Below, one piece after another: positions 17,012 to 25,624 of a DNA stretch of 64,000 nucleotides (the first letter of the stretch is position 1; the number at the start of each line of letters is the position of its first letter). Location of the stretch: the NCBI GenBank assembly GCA_016703425.1, contig JADJCA010000002.1:868001-932000 (forward strand). Direction: 5' to 3'. Both the position numbers and the translations under genes were made by a program. Source of the DNA: Myxococcales bacterium (lineage in GTDB: Bacteria > Myxococcota_A > Polyangia > Polyangiales > Polyangiaceae). Under the pieces are notes generated by a model, which was not told the DNA's origin, made no database searches, and saw only the letters and a list, made by a program, of their open reading frames with translations.

Positions 17012-17971
17012 CTACGCGTAGAGCGTCAGCGCCGCGGGCACGATCTCGATCTCGGCGGGGAGGCCACCGATCGGCTCGCCGTCGCAGTCGAGCAAGAACG
17101 TCGCTGCGGCGTCGCGCGCGTTTTCGAGCTCGAAGGCGATGCGCTGGCAACCGAAATGCACGGTGCCCGGCTTCTCGAGGTGGGTGCCTTGGTAGATGGC
17201 TCGCACGTGCGTCGTGAAGAAGCCGAGCTTGCTGTCGCCCCCCATGGAGACGACTTCGAGGCGGCCGTCGGCGATGTCGGCCATGGGCGCGACCTGCATC
17301 CCCGAGCCGAAGAACCGCCCGTTGCACACAGCGATCATGAAGGTCGCGAGCCGCTCATCGCGACCACCGCTCGCGGCGCCGCCCTCGACGCGCGCCACGA
17401 GGCGTCCGCGCTCGATGGCCACGAGCGCCTTGAGCGAGGCGCCGAAATACGCGGCCGTGGGGCCCAAGAGTCTCGACGCATCGGCGACGTACCGGTCGAC
17501 GAGGCCGCCCATGCCGGCGGAGAGGATGTTGATGAAATAGCGCTCGCCGCGGACCCCTTGGCCGTCGACGAACTTCACGAGGCCCACATCGACGGTGCGC
17601 TCACGGCCCCGGGCGATGACCTCGAGGTAGCGATCAAGGCGATGCTCAACGCCGAGCGTGCGCCGAAAGTCGCCGCCGGTGCCTTGACCGATGAAGCCGA
17701 CCTTTGTCGGCGCCGGCCGCGCGGCGACGCCGCGGAGGACACCATTGACGACCTCGTTCAGGGTGCCGTCGCCGCCGACGGCTACAACGGTAGGGCGCCC
17801 CTCGCGCGCCGCCGCTTCCGCGACGTCGACCCCGTGACCCGCGCGATCGGTGAACGCGACGTCGACGGCGCCAAGGGCGCCCTCGATGACGGGCCGGAGC
17901 TCGGAGAAGACGCGGCCCGCGCGCCCGCCGCCGGCGTTTGGATTGACGATGAGGAGAGGCTTTTGGCTCAT
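17012..17971 (-). CDS. Diacylglycerol/lipid kinase (YegS/DagK-like)
   Basis: 319 residues. The diacylglycerol kinase catalytic signature is clear: LLIVNPNAGGGRAGRVFSEL at the N-terminus, AVGGDGTLNEVVNGV for nucleotide binding, and GTGGDFRRTL. The C-terminal half is the beta-sandwich domain of YegS-like lipid kinases, with DGEPIGGLPAEIEI at the end. It should phosphorylate a membrane lipid such as diacylglycerol. It overlaps the upstream epimerase-like gene by 4 bp (ATGA), so both are made from one message. Confidence 0.92.
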   Translation of the reverse strand: MSQKPLLIVNPNAGGGRAGRVFSELRPVIEGALGAVDVAFTDRAGHGVDVAEAAAREGRPTVVAVGGDGTLNEVVNGVLRGVAARPAPTKVGFIGQGTGGDFRRTLGVEHRLDRYLEVIARGRERTVDVGLVKFVDGQGVRGERYFINILSAGMGGLVDRYVADASRLLGPTAAYFGASLKALVAIERGRLVARVEGGAASGGRDERLATFMIAVCNGRFFGSGMQVAPMADIADGRLEVVSMGGDSKLGFFTTHVRAIYQGTHLEKPGTVHFGCQRIAFELENARDAAATFLLDCDGEPIGGLPAEIEIVPAALTLYA

Positions 17972-18978
17972 GCGCGCGGCGGCTCCGGCCAAACGACCCC
18001 ACGGGCGCGAAGGTCGGCGACGGTGTCGTCGAGCGTGGCCACGGGATCGCGCGACGAGAAGCCCAGCACATGTTCGGCGCGCGCCGAGTCGAGGTACCAA
18101 TAGAAGCTCGCCATGTCGACGCTCACTTCGTCGACGGGCATCTTCGCGCCGATGCGGTCGGCGAGGCGCGTGAGGGCGCGGACGCCGAGGCGCGTGAGCT
18201 CCGGCGCTCGCGGCGCGTGGAGGCGCGGCGCTTTCACGCCGGAGACACGCTCGAGCTTTCCGAAGAACTCCTTGAGCGTGAGGTTGCACGCGCCGAGCAG
18301 GTAGCGCTGCCCCGGCTCGCCCTTCTCGAGGGCGAGCACGACGGCGCGGGCCGCGTCGCGAACATCCACGAACGAGAGCCCGCCGGGCGGCGTCGCGGGG
18401 ATCTTGCCGTCCAGAAAGAGGCGCACGTCTTCCGTCGACGAACCGCGAAGATCGCCGGGCCCGAGGAGCAGCGCGGGGTTGATCGACACGACCTCGAACT
18501 CGCCCGTCACGTTGCGCTCTAGCGCCGCCTGCTCGGCGAAGAGCTTCGCGCGGTAGTAGGGCCACCTTTGCACGATGCCGATGGGCGCGTCGTCGTTCTC
18601 GGTGGCGATGGCGTCGGGGTCGTCGCTCACGGCGACGGTTCCGCTCGTAGAGACATAGACCACGCGCTTGACGCCGGCGGCGCGGCACGCGTCCAAGACC
18701 GTCTTCGTGCCGTCGACGTGAACGCGATAGAGCGACTCGGCGTCTTCGGGCCGGCGCGAGACGTGCCCTGCGGCGTGGATCGCGAGCTGACACCCAGCGG
18801 CGGCCCGCTTCATCGCGGCGGCGTCGAGGACGTCGGCGCCCATGAGCGTGATGCCCGGGCCCGAAGGAAGTCCATCCACAGACCGCGCGACGAGCACGAG
18901 CTCGTGTCCCGCCTCGCGAAGGAGGGGGACGAGGTGGGTGCCGAGAAAGCCGGTGGCGCCGGTAACGAGAACTCTCAC
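17968..18978 (-). CDS. NAD-dependent epimerase/dehydratase-family protein (extended SDR)
   Basis: 336 residues from GTG 18978. The extended-SDR signatures are TGATGFLG (7-14), HAAGHVS and the catalytic YYRAK; the substrate half holds SINPALLLGPGD and FVDVRDAARAV. It resembles the dihydroflavonol-reductase / HpnA / 3-beta-HSD-like group, whose members reduce or epimerise carbonyls on sugars, sterols or hopanoid precursors. It is translationally coupled to a lipid kinase, which favours a lipid substrate, but this is inference. Confidence 0.88.
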   Translation of the reverse strand: MRVLVTGATGFLGTHLVPLLREAGHELVLVARSVDGLPSGPGITLMGADVLDAAAMKRAAAGCQLAIHAAGHVSRRPEDAESLYRVHVDGTKTVLDACRAAGVKRVVYVSTSGTVAVSDDPDAIATENDDAPIGIVQRWPYYRAKLFAEQAALERNVTGEFEVVSINPALLLGPGDLRGSSTEDVRLFLDGKIPATPPGGLSFVDVRDAARAVVLALEKGEPGQRYLLGACNLTLKEFFGKLERVSGVKAPRLHAPRAPELTRLGVRALTRLADRIGAKMPVDEVSVDMASFYWYLDSARAEHVLGFSSRDPVATLDDTVADLRARGVVWPEPPRA

Positions 18979-19039
18979 CGTGGCCGTCTACCACGGGAAC
19001 GGCCCGCCGCTCTACTGTGCAGGGAATTGCGCCGGAAAC

Positions 19040-19729
19040 TCAGCCGCCCGCGGGCTTGCCGTTACCCTTGTCTTTGCCTTTGCCTTTGCCCTTGTCGTCG
19101 ACCGGGGTCGGCACCGGCGATGCGAGCTGGACGCGCGCGATGCCGATGGGATCGGGCGAGAAGAGTTTGGTCACGGCGAGCCGGTCGGCGGGTGGCCCCG
19201 CATAGTCGCTCGCGAGAGCGGCCACGACCGTGAGGTCGGCGTTCACGGGCATGATGCCCTTCATCACTTCGTGGCAGCGCATCTCGGCGCCCACGCGCGA
19301 GCACTGCGCCGTGCCCGCGGGGCCAACGAGCGTGGCCGTTTGCGTCGCGGCGTTGAAGGGCCCTTCGAAGTTGACGCGCAAGGGCCGTCCTACGAGTGCC
19401 ATGGGCAGGTCGTATTCGAGCGTGGCAACGCCAGCGACGACCCGCCAGGTGAACGCCGCGACGGTGTACCGCGCCGCCGCCGCAAGGGCCGGCGGCACGG
19501 GCACCTCGTAGACGCCGGAGAAGACCTCGCCGGCCGGCGCGACCGCCGAGGGAGGTGGCGAAGAAGATGCGGCGCCGGGCGCGGCTGGCGCCCCGGTAGC
19601 GGGCGCGCCTCCGGTCGTGGGCGCGCCGCCACCACCGGCACCGCCGGAGGGGTTTTGCTCCTCACCGCTCTCTCCCCCGCAGGCGCTGAGGAGCGACACG
19701 GCGACGGCGATCTGCGCGAACTTCAACAT
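19040..19729 (-). CDS. Small secreted lipoprotein with Lys/Gly tail
   Basis: 229 residues. The signal peptide MLKFAQIAVAVSLLSAC carries a good lipobox (LSAC) preceded by a strong AGAAGAAG-type RBS. A Gly/Ala/Pro linker of about 60 residues leads to a beta-rich domain of about 130 residues with one Cys pair (QCSRVGAEMRCHE). The C-terminus is a short-period Lys/Gly run (GKGKGKDKGNGK). No family is recognised. It lies 43 bp downstream of the Cys-module lipoprotein gene on the same strand, so the two are probably cotranscribed. Confidence 0.7.
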   Translation of the reverse strand: MLKFAQIAVAVSLLSACGGESGEEQNPSGGAGGGGAPTTGGAPATGAPAAPGAASSSPPPSAVAPAGEVFSGVYEVPVPPALAAAARYTVAAFTWRVVAGVATLEYDLPMALVGRPLRVNFEGPFNAATQTATLVGPAGTAQCSRVGAEMRCHEVMKGIMPVNADLTVVAALASDYAGPPADRLAVTKLFSPDPIGIARVQLASPVPTPVDDKGKGKGKDKGNGKPAGG

Positions 19730-19772
19730 CTTCTTCTCCAACCTTAGCAGTCGCACCGAATGGGACCAGGAC

Positions 19773-20339
19773 CTACTTCTTGCCGCCGTGCGCCTTGCAC
19801 GTGGAGGTCGTGACACCGTTTTCGATCTCGACCTCGCACTCGAGCCCGACAGCACAATCCGCGTTGGTCTTGCAGGTCGCGCCCGCTGCGCCACCGCCCG
19901 ATGCCGGCGACGTGGGCGCGGAAGCCCCCGCGTCGGCCGCTTTGCCGTGGGGCTTGCAGGTCGTCACGCCGTGTTCGACCTCGGGCTCGAGACCGGGCGG
20001 ACAAACGCCAGCAGCCGCTGCGCCTCCGTCGTTGTCTTCGACCTTTGCGCCGCTTGCGCCACCCTTGTCGTCGGCCGCTCCGGCCGCTCCGGGGAGACCG
20101 CCGTTGTCGTCGACGGCGCCGCCATTTCCGCCGTGCGATTTGCACGCGCGGGTCGAAACGCCGTGCTCGACCTCGGTTTCACATTCGAGCCCGGAGGCAC
20201 AATCAGCGCTCGTCTGGCATGCACCTCCCGCGAGGATGTTCGCGCGCCCCGCCCCCACCGAGTCCTCACCCCCAGGCGCCGAGCTGCACGCCGCCGTGAG
20301 AAGGACAATGACGCCGAGAGAGAGTTTGGTGAGGGACAT
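19773..20339 (-). CDS. Lipoprotein with three copies of a Cys-rich module
   Basis: 188 residues. The lipoprotein signal ends in LTAAC; the ATG at 20339 has AAGGAG 8 nt upstream. The mature protein is built from related segments: CQTSADCASGLECETEVEHG (with CKSHGG after it), a shortened one (CPPGLEPEVEHGV, then CKPHG), and CKTNADCAVGLECEVEIENG (with CKAHGG after it). They are joined by Gly/Asp/Ala linkers. The C-x5-C-x5-C spacing with a terminal C-x-x-H-G is reminiscent of small disulfide-knotted or metal-binding modules. The gene is divergent from the regulator/cytochrome operon and may share its control region. Confidence 0.8.
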   Translation of the reverse strand: MSLTKLSLGVIVLLTAACSSAPGGEDSVGAGRANILAGGACQTSADCASGLECETEVEHGVSTRACKSHGGNGGAVDDNGGLPGAAGAADDKGGASGAKVEDNDGGAAAAGVCPPGLEPEVEHGVTTCKPHGKAADAGASAPTSPASGGGAAGATCKTNADCAVGLECEVEIENGVTTSTCKAHGGKK

Positions 20340-20444
20340 GACGAGACTCCTTGAAGGCCGCTCCGTTGCGGTAGGTGGACCATGCGGCACGACCCGTCCC
20401 ATACCCAGTTTCGGCCCGTAACGGCACGCGCCAAGCGTGACGCC

Positions 20445-20477
20445 ATATGTACTTTTCTTTACTATTTTCATACATAT
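20445..20477. promoter_or_regulatory. Inverted repeat in AT-rich divergent promoter region
   Basis: ATATGTA (20445-20451) and TACATAT (20471-20477) form 7-bp arms around a 19-bp T-rich centre. This lies in one of the very few AT-rich spots of the window, between the divergent Cys-module lipoprotein and regulator genes. It could bind the regulator encoded next to it. The right arm overlaps the TATAAT box, so binding there would block the plus-strand promoter. Confidence 0.45.
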
Positions 20478-20480
20478 AAT
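20475..20480 (+). promoter_or_regulatory. Consensus -10 box for the regulator operon
   Basis: A perfect TATAAT. The -35 region 17 bp upstream is poor (CTTTTC), typical of an activator-dependent promoter. Transcription would start about 20487, next to the apparent TTG start at 20489, which implies a leaderless or near-leaderless message. Confidence 0.5.
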
Positions 20481-20488
20481 CGCGTCAC

Positions 20489-22294
20489 TTGTTACCCGTC
20501 GGATCCAGCCCGCTCGCCCGCGATTTCTTTGCTGGCCGCTACGCGCAGATCGCCGCCGAGGCCTTCGACCGAGAGGGCGCACCCTATGGCGCCGCCGACG
20601 TCGCCTTCGTGGTGGGCGCGCTCACCTTTGTGGGACGCCTCGACGATGCACGACTGGCCTTCGATGCATGGCGGCTCAAGACCGACGACAAAGACCCGCG
20701 CACCCTGGCCGCATCGCACTTCTTCCTAGGGCTCGCCGACGTCCGCTCCGGTGACTTCGAGGGCGCGCATCGCCTCCTCGTGCACGACGCGCGAGCCCGA
20801 AGCCGAAGCGACGACCCGTGGATCAGCGCGCTCGTCTTTCAGGGCCTTGCTTGCTACCGGCACTTCACCGGACGTTACCGCGCGGCAGCACGACACGCGC
20901 TGCGGGCGCTGCGGGCGGCGCACGTCGCGCAGTTTGCCTACGCGAAGATGCTCGCGACTGACCTGCGAGGCCACGCGCTCGTCCAGGTCGGCGCGTTTCG
21001 TTCGGGCATCTCGCTCCTTGAGCAAGCGAAGCGTCACGCGAAGGAGCTCGGCTTCGACAAGAACGCGTACGCCATCGACTGCTCCATCGCGAGCTATTCG
21101 GCGAGCTTCGTCGCCCAGCCGTCGGCGTTGCAGCGCATCGAGCACTTGGTCGGCAAGCGCGCGCACGACTCCTACTCGAAGCGGACGCTGCAAACGGAGC
21201 TGGCCATTCAGCTGGCGCTGCGCGGTCGCCGCAGCGAGGCGACGCGGGAGCTTGAAGCCGCGGAGCACGACGCGGCCCGGCAAGACACGCGGCGCGGCAA
21301 GATCACGACCCTCTTGGCCCGCCTCCACGTGGCGCGCTTCGCGCACGGCGCCGCCGCATGCGCCGAGCTGCTCCCTCAAGTCGCATCGCTGCTTGAGGTC
21401 GGCGATGTGGCCTTCCGCGCCGAGCTGCTGGGTTTCGAGGCCTTCGTCGCGCGCGCCCAGGGGGATCTCGCCACGATGGCGCGAGCCCTCGCCGCGCTGC
21501 GCGAGATGACCCGAACGCACGAGCACTACCAAGCGCGGGCGGCCCTCGAGCAGTTCGACGACGCCTCGTTCGTCGCGCGTCCCTTCCCCGAAGACGAGCT
21601 CACACCGCTCTTGCACGCGGTCGTCGCGCGAGACCTCGGTGTCCTTCCAAAGCTCCTCGCGCTGGGTCTCTTGGGCCCCATCCCCGAGCTATTGGGCTTT
21701 GTCCCTGGGCGGCGTGTCGTCGTGCTCGTCCACGAAAACGCGCTGCTCCTCGAGGATCACGGCGACGTGCGGCTACGCGCGACGCCGCCGCGATGGTGCC
21801 CCACGCTGCTGCGTGCGCTCGCCGGTGGTCACGCGTCGAAGGAGGCACTCACGTTGCGGCTGTGGGGCCTAAGGAGCTACCGACCGGAGCGACACGACCC
21901 CCTCATCCGCACAACCATCCACCGCTTGCGCACGCTCTTGCATCCCTTCGGTCATTGGATCGCAGTCAAAGGCGATGGCTACGGCGCAACGGTGCCGATC
22001 CACTTCGTGGGATCGCCGGAAGAGCTCGACCATGAGGTCCCGTTCATCGACGACGAGTTGCCGGACGCGCCGCGGGCGCCCATCACGATGTTGCCCGCGG
22101 CCGCGGCCGCGGAAGAGACCAACGAGCTTCTCGCGAAGGTTGCGCAGTTGGGGCCTTGCTCGGTGAGGCAGCTCTCGCGGGCGACGGGCCTCTCGCAAAG
22201 CACAGTGCTCCGCGGTCTGCGCGAGCTCGTGGGCGCCCGAAAGGTAATCCGGACCGGCGTCGCGCGCGCCACGCGCTATCAGGCGCGCGCATGA
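20489..22294 (+). CDS. TPR-type regulator with OmpR-like and second HTH DNA-binding domains
   Basis: 601 residues, apparently from a TTG; no better in-frame start exists before the conserved helices. Residues 1-360 form helix pairs of TPR type (for example RSGDFEGAHRLLVHDARARS and AAARHALRALRAAHVAQFAY). Around residues 440-510 there is a winged helix like OmpR/PhoB (LTLRLWGLRSY, then DPLIRTTIHRLRTLLHPFG and VKGDGYG). The last 55 residues are a second HTH of MarR/IclR character (SVRQLSRATGLSQSTVLRGL). It probably activates the octaheme cytochrome gene, whose ATG overlaps its stop (ATGA). Coupling a regulator to its target in this way suggests positive feedback. Confidence 0.82.
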   Translation: MLPVGSSPLARDFFAGRYAQIAAEAFDREGAPYGAADVAFVVGALTFVGRLDDARLAFDAWRLKTDDKDPRTLAASHFFLGLADVRSGDFEGAHRLLVHDARARSRSDDPWISALVFQGLACYRHFTGRYRAAARHALRALRAAHVAQFAYAKMLATDLRGHALVQVGAFRSGISLLEQAKRHAKELGFDKNAYAIDCSIASYSASFVAQPSALQRIEHLVGKRAHDSYSKRTLQTELAIQLALRGRRSEATRELEAAEHDAARQDTRRGKITTLLARLHVARFAHGAAACAELLPQVASLLEVGDVAFRAELLGFEAFVARAQGDLATMARALAALREMTRTHEHYQARAALEQFDDASFVARPFPEDELTPLLHAVVARDLGVLPKLLALGLLGPIPELLGFVPGRRVVVLVHENALLLEDHGDVRLRATPPRWCPTLLRALAGGHASKEALTLRLWGLRSYRPERHDPLIRTTIHRLRTLLHPFGHWIAVKGDGYGATVPIHFVGSPEELDHEVPFIDDELPDAPRAPITMLPAAAAAEETNELLAKVAQLGPCSVRQLSRATGLSQSTVLRGLRELVGARKVIRTGVARATRYQARA

Positions 22295-24204
22295 GCATCG
22301 TGGACCTCGCGCTCATCGCCATCGGCTCGCTCGCCTCCCAGGTGGCGCTCGCGCGCGGCACCGGCTGGCGAAGGCGCGGCGCCCTCGCGCTCGTGACGAC
22401 GCTAGGACCGCTAGCGGTCGCGCTCGCGATGGGGCGCCCCTGGCCGCGCGCCATGGCCACTTCCATCGACGCGACGCCGCTGCGGCGGACGGGCCTCGTG
22501 CGCGTCGGCTCCGAGAGCTGCCGAAGCTGCCATCCAAGCGAGCACGCCTCGTGGGGGCGCTCGTTTCACCGAACGATGACGCAGCGCGCGACGCTCGATG
22601 AGGGCGGAAAGCGAGGCACCCTGCTCGGCCCGATTCCGAGCGGCCCGGTGGCGCGGGGCGGAGGCGAGGTCTCCCTCGCGCGCTCCCTCGAAGGCGTCGT
22701 CTGGCGCGAAGCGGGCAAGACGGACCGGCGCGTTGTTCTGACCACGGGCTCGCATCACTACCAAGCGTATTGGGCGGAAGGCGCGCGGCCCGGCGAGCTC
22801 TCCATTTTGCCGCTCGTGTACTTGTTGGCCGACCGGCGCTACGTGCCGCGTCAGGCGGTGTTTCTGACGCCCGAGGACGATCCGCCGGAGGAGCTCGCTT
22901 GGAGCGCGAGCTGCATCCAGTGTCACGCCGTGGCCGGCGAGCCGCACCGCGGTGAATTCGGCGAGCGCTTCGATACGTCCGTCGCCGAGCTCGGCATCGC
23001 CTGCGAGGCCTGCCACGGCCCCGGCGCCGCGCACGTCGACAAGCACCGCAACCCGATCACGCGCGCCTTGGCTCACGCATCGAAGACGCGCGACGAGACC
23101 ATCGTCAATCCGAAGCGCCTCCCGCCGCGCGAGCGTTCGCTCGTCTGCGCCCAGTGCCATTCGCTGTTCGTGCCCAAAGACGAGCCGCGCTTCTGGGAGA
23201 CGGGCGTTGCGACAACAACGCCCGAACGCCCCTTCGAGACGCGCGATCTCCTGACGCTCGCCACCATGAGGGGCTCACTCAAGGGACGCGTCGACGCGAC
23301 GCCAGAGAACTTCTTCTGGGCCGACGGCACGATTCGCGTCGGCGGTCGCGAAGCCAACGGCCTCTTCGAGTCACCTTGCTTCGAGAAGGGCCAGGGCGAG
23401 CGGACGATGTCATGCAGCTCATGCCATGCGATGCACAAGGGCGAGCCCGATGATCAGCTAGCGCCCGAGCGGCGCGGCGATCTCATGTGCACCGGATGCC
23501 ACGGCGGCGTCGCGGCTCGCCTCGAGGCGCATACGCATCACGCGCCGGCGTCCTCCGGGAGCCGCTGCGTGTCGTGTCACATGCCCAAGACAACCTTCGC
23601 GCTCCTTGGCGCCATTCGCTCGCACCGCATCGAATCACCCAGCGTCACGCGAGCCGCCGAGTCGGGGCGATTGCCGGCGTGCAACCTTTGCCACCTCGAT
23701 CGCGACCTCGCGTGGACCCACGACGCCATGCGCCGCTGGGGGTCGAAGGAGAACGCCCCCGACAAGGTGCAAGGCCGCGCGTCGGCCATCGCGTGGCTCC
23801 TCGCCGGCGACGCCGCGAAGCGCGCGCTGGCGGCAGCCCAGTTCGGCGACGGAGAGGCGCGCGCAGCGAGCGGAGACGCCTGGATGGCGCCCATCTTGGC
23901 GACGGCGCTCACCGATCCCTACGCCGCCGTTCGCTACGTCGCCGCGCGCTCGCTACAGAGCCTCGTGCCCTTCTCCAACGTTCGCTACGACTTCGTCGGC
24001 GCGGGGCCGGCGCGGGCGGCGGCCCAAGAGGTCGTGCTCCAGCGCTTCCAAGAGGCGCGCGGAGGCGCGAAGGTTCCGCTCGAACAGCGCGCTCGCGTGC
24101 TCCTCACGCCCGAGGGAACCGTCGACGAGCCGCGGCTTCGCGCGTTCGCCGCTACGCGAGACGACCGCGCCGTGCGGATCTCGAGTAGACTCGCGCCAGC
24201 ATGA
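22291..24204 (+). CDS. Membrane-anchored octaheme c-type cytochrome with HEAT-like C-terminus
   Basis: 637 residues. Two N-terminal hydrophobic segments (LALIAIGSLASQVALA and ALALVTTLGPLAVALAM) anchor it, then eight CxxCH haem sites follow in order: CRSCH, CIQCH, CEACH, CAQCH, CSSCH, CTGCH, CVSCH, CNLCH. The last 150 residues lack haem sites and look like HEAT-type helical repeats. The cytochrome should act outside the cytoplasmic membrane in electron transfer. Spacing and pattern recall cytochrome c-554 / multihaem reductase-related proteins, but no substrate can be assigned. The start overlaps the regulator stop by 4 bp and its end overlaps the next gene by 4 bp, so the three-gene unit is tightly coupled. 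Confidence 0.92.
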   Translation: MSIVDLALIAIGSLASQVALARGTGWRRRGALALVTTLGPLAVALAMGRPWPRAMATSIDATPLRRTGLVRVGSESCRSCHPSEHASWGRSFHRTMTQRATLDEGGKRGTLLGPIPSGPVARGGGEVSLARSLEGVVWREAGKTDRRVVLTTGSHHYQAYWAEGARPGELSILPLVYLLADRRYVPRQAVFLTPEDDPPEELAWSASCIQCHAVAGEPHRGEFGERFDTSVAELGIACEACHGPGAAHVDKHRNPITRALAHASKTRDETIVNPKRLPPRERSLVCAQCHSLFVPKDEPRFWETGVATTTPERPFETRDLLTLATMRGSLKGRVDATPENFFWADGTIRVGGREANGLFESPCFEKGQGERTMSCSSCHAMHKGEPDDQLAPERRGDLMCTGCHGGVAARLEAHTHHAPASSGSRCVSCHMPKTTFALLGAIRSHRIESPSVTRAAESGRLPACNLCHLDRDLAWTHDAMRRWGSKENAPDKVQGRASAIAWLLAGDAAKRALAAAQFGDGEARAASGDAWMAPILATALTDPYAAVRYVAARSLQSLVPFSNVRYDFVGAGPARAAAQEVVLQRFQEARGGAKVPLEQRARVLLTPEGTVDEPRLRAFAATRDDRAVRISSRLAPA

Positions 24205-24626
24205 CCGAGCGGGCAGACGTCGCGACCCTGGCCAAACGCCACGCGTTCTTCGGCTTCGTTGGGCTCTCGCTCTTCATCGTCTTGGGCCTGGCACTCGAAG
24301 CGATGCACGCTTTCAAGACGCCGCTGTACCTCGACGTCGGCAACGAGTCGCGCCGCCTCATGTGGCGGCTCGCCCACGCGCACGGCGCCTTGTTGTCGCT
24401 GGTGAACATCGCCTACGGCCTCGTCGCGGCGCGGTTCGACGCCGCGGCTTCGCAGCTCACGTCGCGATGCATGCTGCTTTCGCTCGTCACGGTCCCCTTC
24501 GGCTTCTTCGCCGGCGGCATCACGGTGCACGGCGGCGACCCGGGAGTTGCGGTGGCGTTCGTGCCGGTGGGCGCGCTCGCGCTCCTCGTGGGCACGGCGC
24601 GAACGGCCGCGGCGCTCCGGCGCTGA
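24201..24626 (+). CDS. Small four-helix membrane protein of the cytochrome operon
   Basis: 141 residues with about four membrane segments (FFGFVGLSLFIVLGLALEAM, HGALLSLVNIAYGLVAA, LLSLVTVPFGFFAGGI, VALAFVPVGALALLVG-type). His residues at or near membrane ends (AMHAFKT, RLAHAHGALLS) could ligate haem b or a metal. Family not recognised. The ATG overlaps the cytochrome stop (ATGA). A quinone-interacting membrane partner for the octaheme cytochrome is a reasonable guess, not a demonstrated role. Confidence 0.75.
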   Translation: MTERADVATLAKRHAFFGFVGLSLFIVLGLALEAMHAFKTPLYLDVGNESRRLMWRLAHAHGALLSLVNIAYGLVAARFDAAASQLTSRCMLLSLVTVPFGFFAGGITVHGGDPGVAVAFVPVGALALLVGTARTAAALRR

Positions 24627-24636
24627 GGCGCGAAGC

Positions 24637-25533
24637 TCAGCGGGCGGTAAACAGGAGGAGCGAGCCGTTGCACGCCGCATCGCAGGACGCCATCCCCAGG
24701 TACGTCCCGGGAGCGGCGACGAAGCGGTCCTGCAAGAGGTCGTTGTCGAAGGTCGAGCGGGTTACGAAGTTGGCACCCGGCGAGGCAGTCCCGACGATGC
24801 CGAAGGCTGAGAAGAGCAAGGCACGTGGGCTCTTGGTGGTAAGGCCTTGCGTGGAATTTGTCCCAGCCGTCGCAAACGCGAGGCCGGTCCCCCCTTCGAA
24901 AGCGAGCACGCCCGCATAGGCATGACACGAGAGCGAGCTGCGGCTCATGGTTCCATCGAAGGTCGCCATGACGCTGAGATTCGAGCCCCCGGTGATGCCA
25001 ATGGCGTACCAAACCTCGTCGCTCCAAGCCGCGAAGGTCCCGAGGCCGCGCGTAGGCCCGACGGCGCGCGTGTACGTCGTGCCCTGCGCGTCGCTGATGG
25101 AGGTGATGGATCCCGTCGAACTCTCGTACGTCGAGTAGCAGACGATCGAGGTGCCGGCGGCCAACAGACCAAAGGTCGCCGTTTGGATCGTCGCGGATGA
25201 CGTCGCCAATTTGTTTGCGTTCTGCAAATAGGCCAACGTTGGCAACGCGACGTCGGGCCGATTCGCGTCGGCCGACGCGTCGGGCGACGCGTCAGGCGTT
25301 GCGTCGGTCGTTGCGTCGAGCCCGGGTGCATCGGCCGTCGCGTCGGGGAGCGTTCCAGCCTCGCCACGGCTCCCGTCAGCGCCGACGATCTCCGCGTCCC
25401 CACCTGACACGCCGGGCGTCGCCGCTGCGCCGCCTACCAGGTCATCGGTCGTGACGGTAAGAGAGCAGCTCGCGAGCGCCACTGAAATGGCGAGCGCCGC
25501 CCCGCAGCGAAGTTGTTGAGTTCGCGCCGACAC
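24637..25533 (-). CDS. Secreted lipoprotein of unknown function
   Basis: 298 residues from GTG 25533. The signal peptide ends in LASC, followed by a long Asp/Ala/Thr linker (with DATTDATPDASPDASADAN) and a beta-rich domain of about 200 residues. That domain is Ser/Thr/Gly-rich, with little charge and a Cys pair near the end (ASCDAACNG). Strand patterns such as FGLLAAGTSIVCYSTY and WYAIGITGGSNLSVMATF suggest a beta-sandwich adhesion or binding domain. No family recognised. Its 3' end is convergent with the cytochrome operon, leaving only 10 bp between. Confidence 0.68.
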   Translation of the reverse strand: MSARTQQLRCGAALAISVALASCSLTVTTDDLVGGAAATPGVSGGDAEIVGADGSRGEAGTLPDATADAPGLDATTDATPDASPDASADANRPDVALPTLAYLQNANKLATSSATIQTATFGLLAAGTSIVCYSTYESSTGSITSISDAQGTTYTRAVGPTRGLGTFAAWSDEVWYAIGITGGSNLSVMATFDGTMSRSSLSCHAYAGVLAFEGGTGLAFATAGTNSTQGLTTKSPRALLFSAFGIVGTASPGANFVTRSTFDNDLLQDRFVAAPGTYLGMASCDAACNGSLLLFTAR

Positions 25534-25624
25534 GCAGAGTGGAGCCTAGCACCTCCAACGGAATGGCTGGACAGCGCGCACGTCGCCCCTTGCCAGCAGC
25601 TCTCGCTCTGCTTTCCTGAAGACC

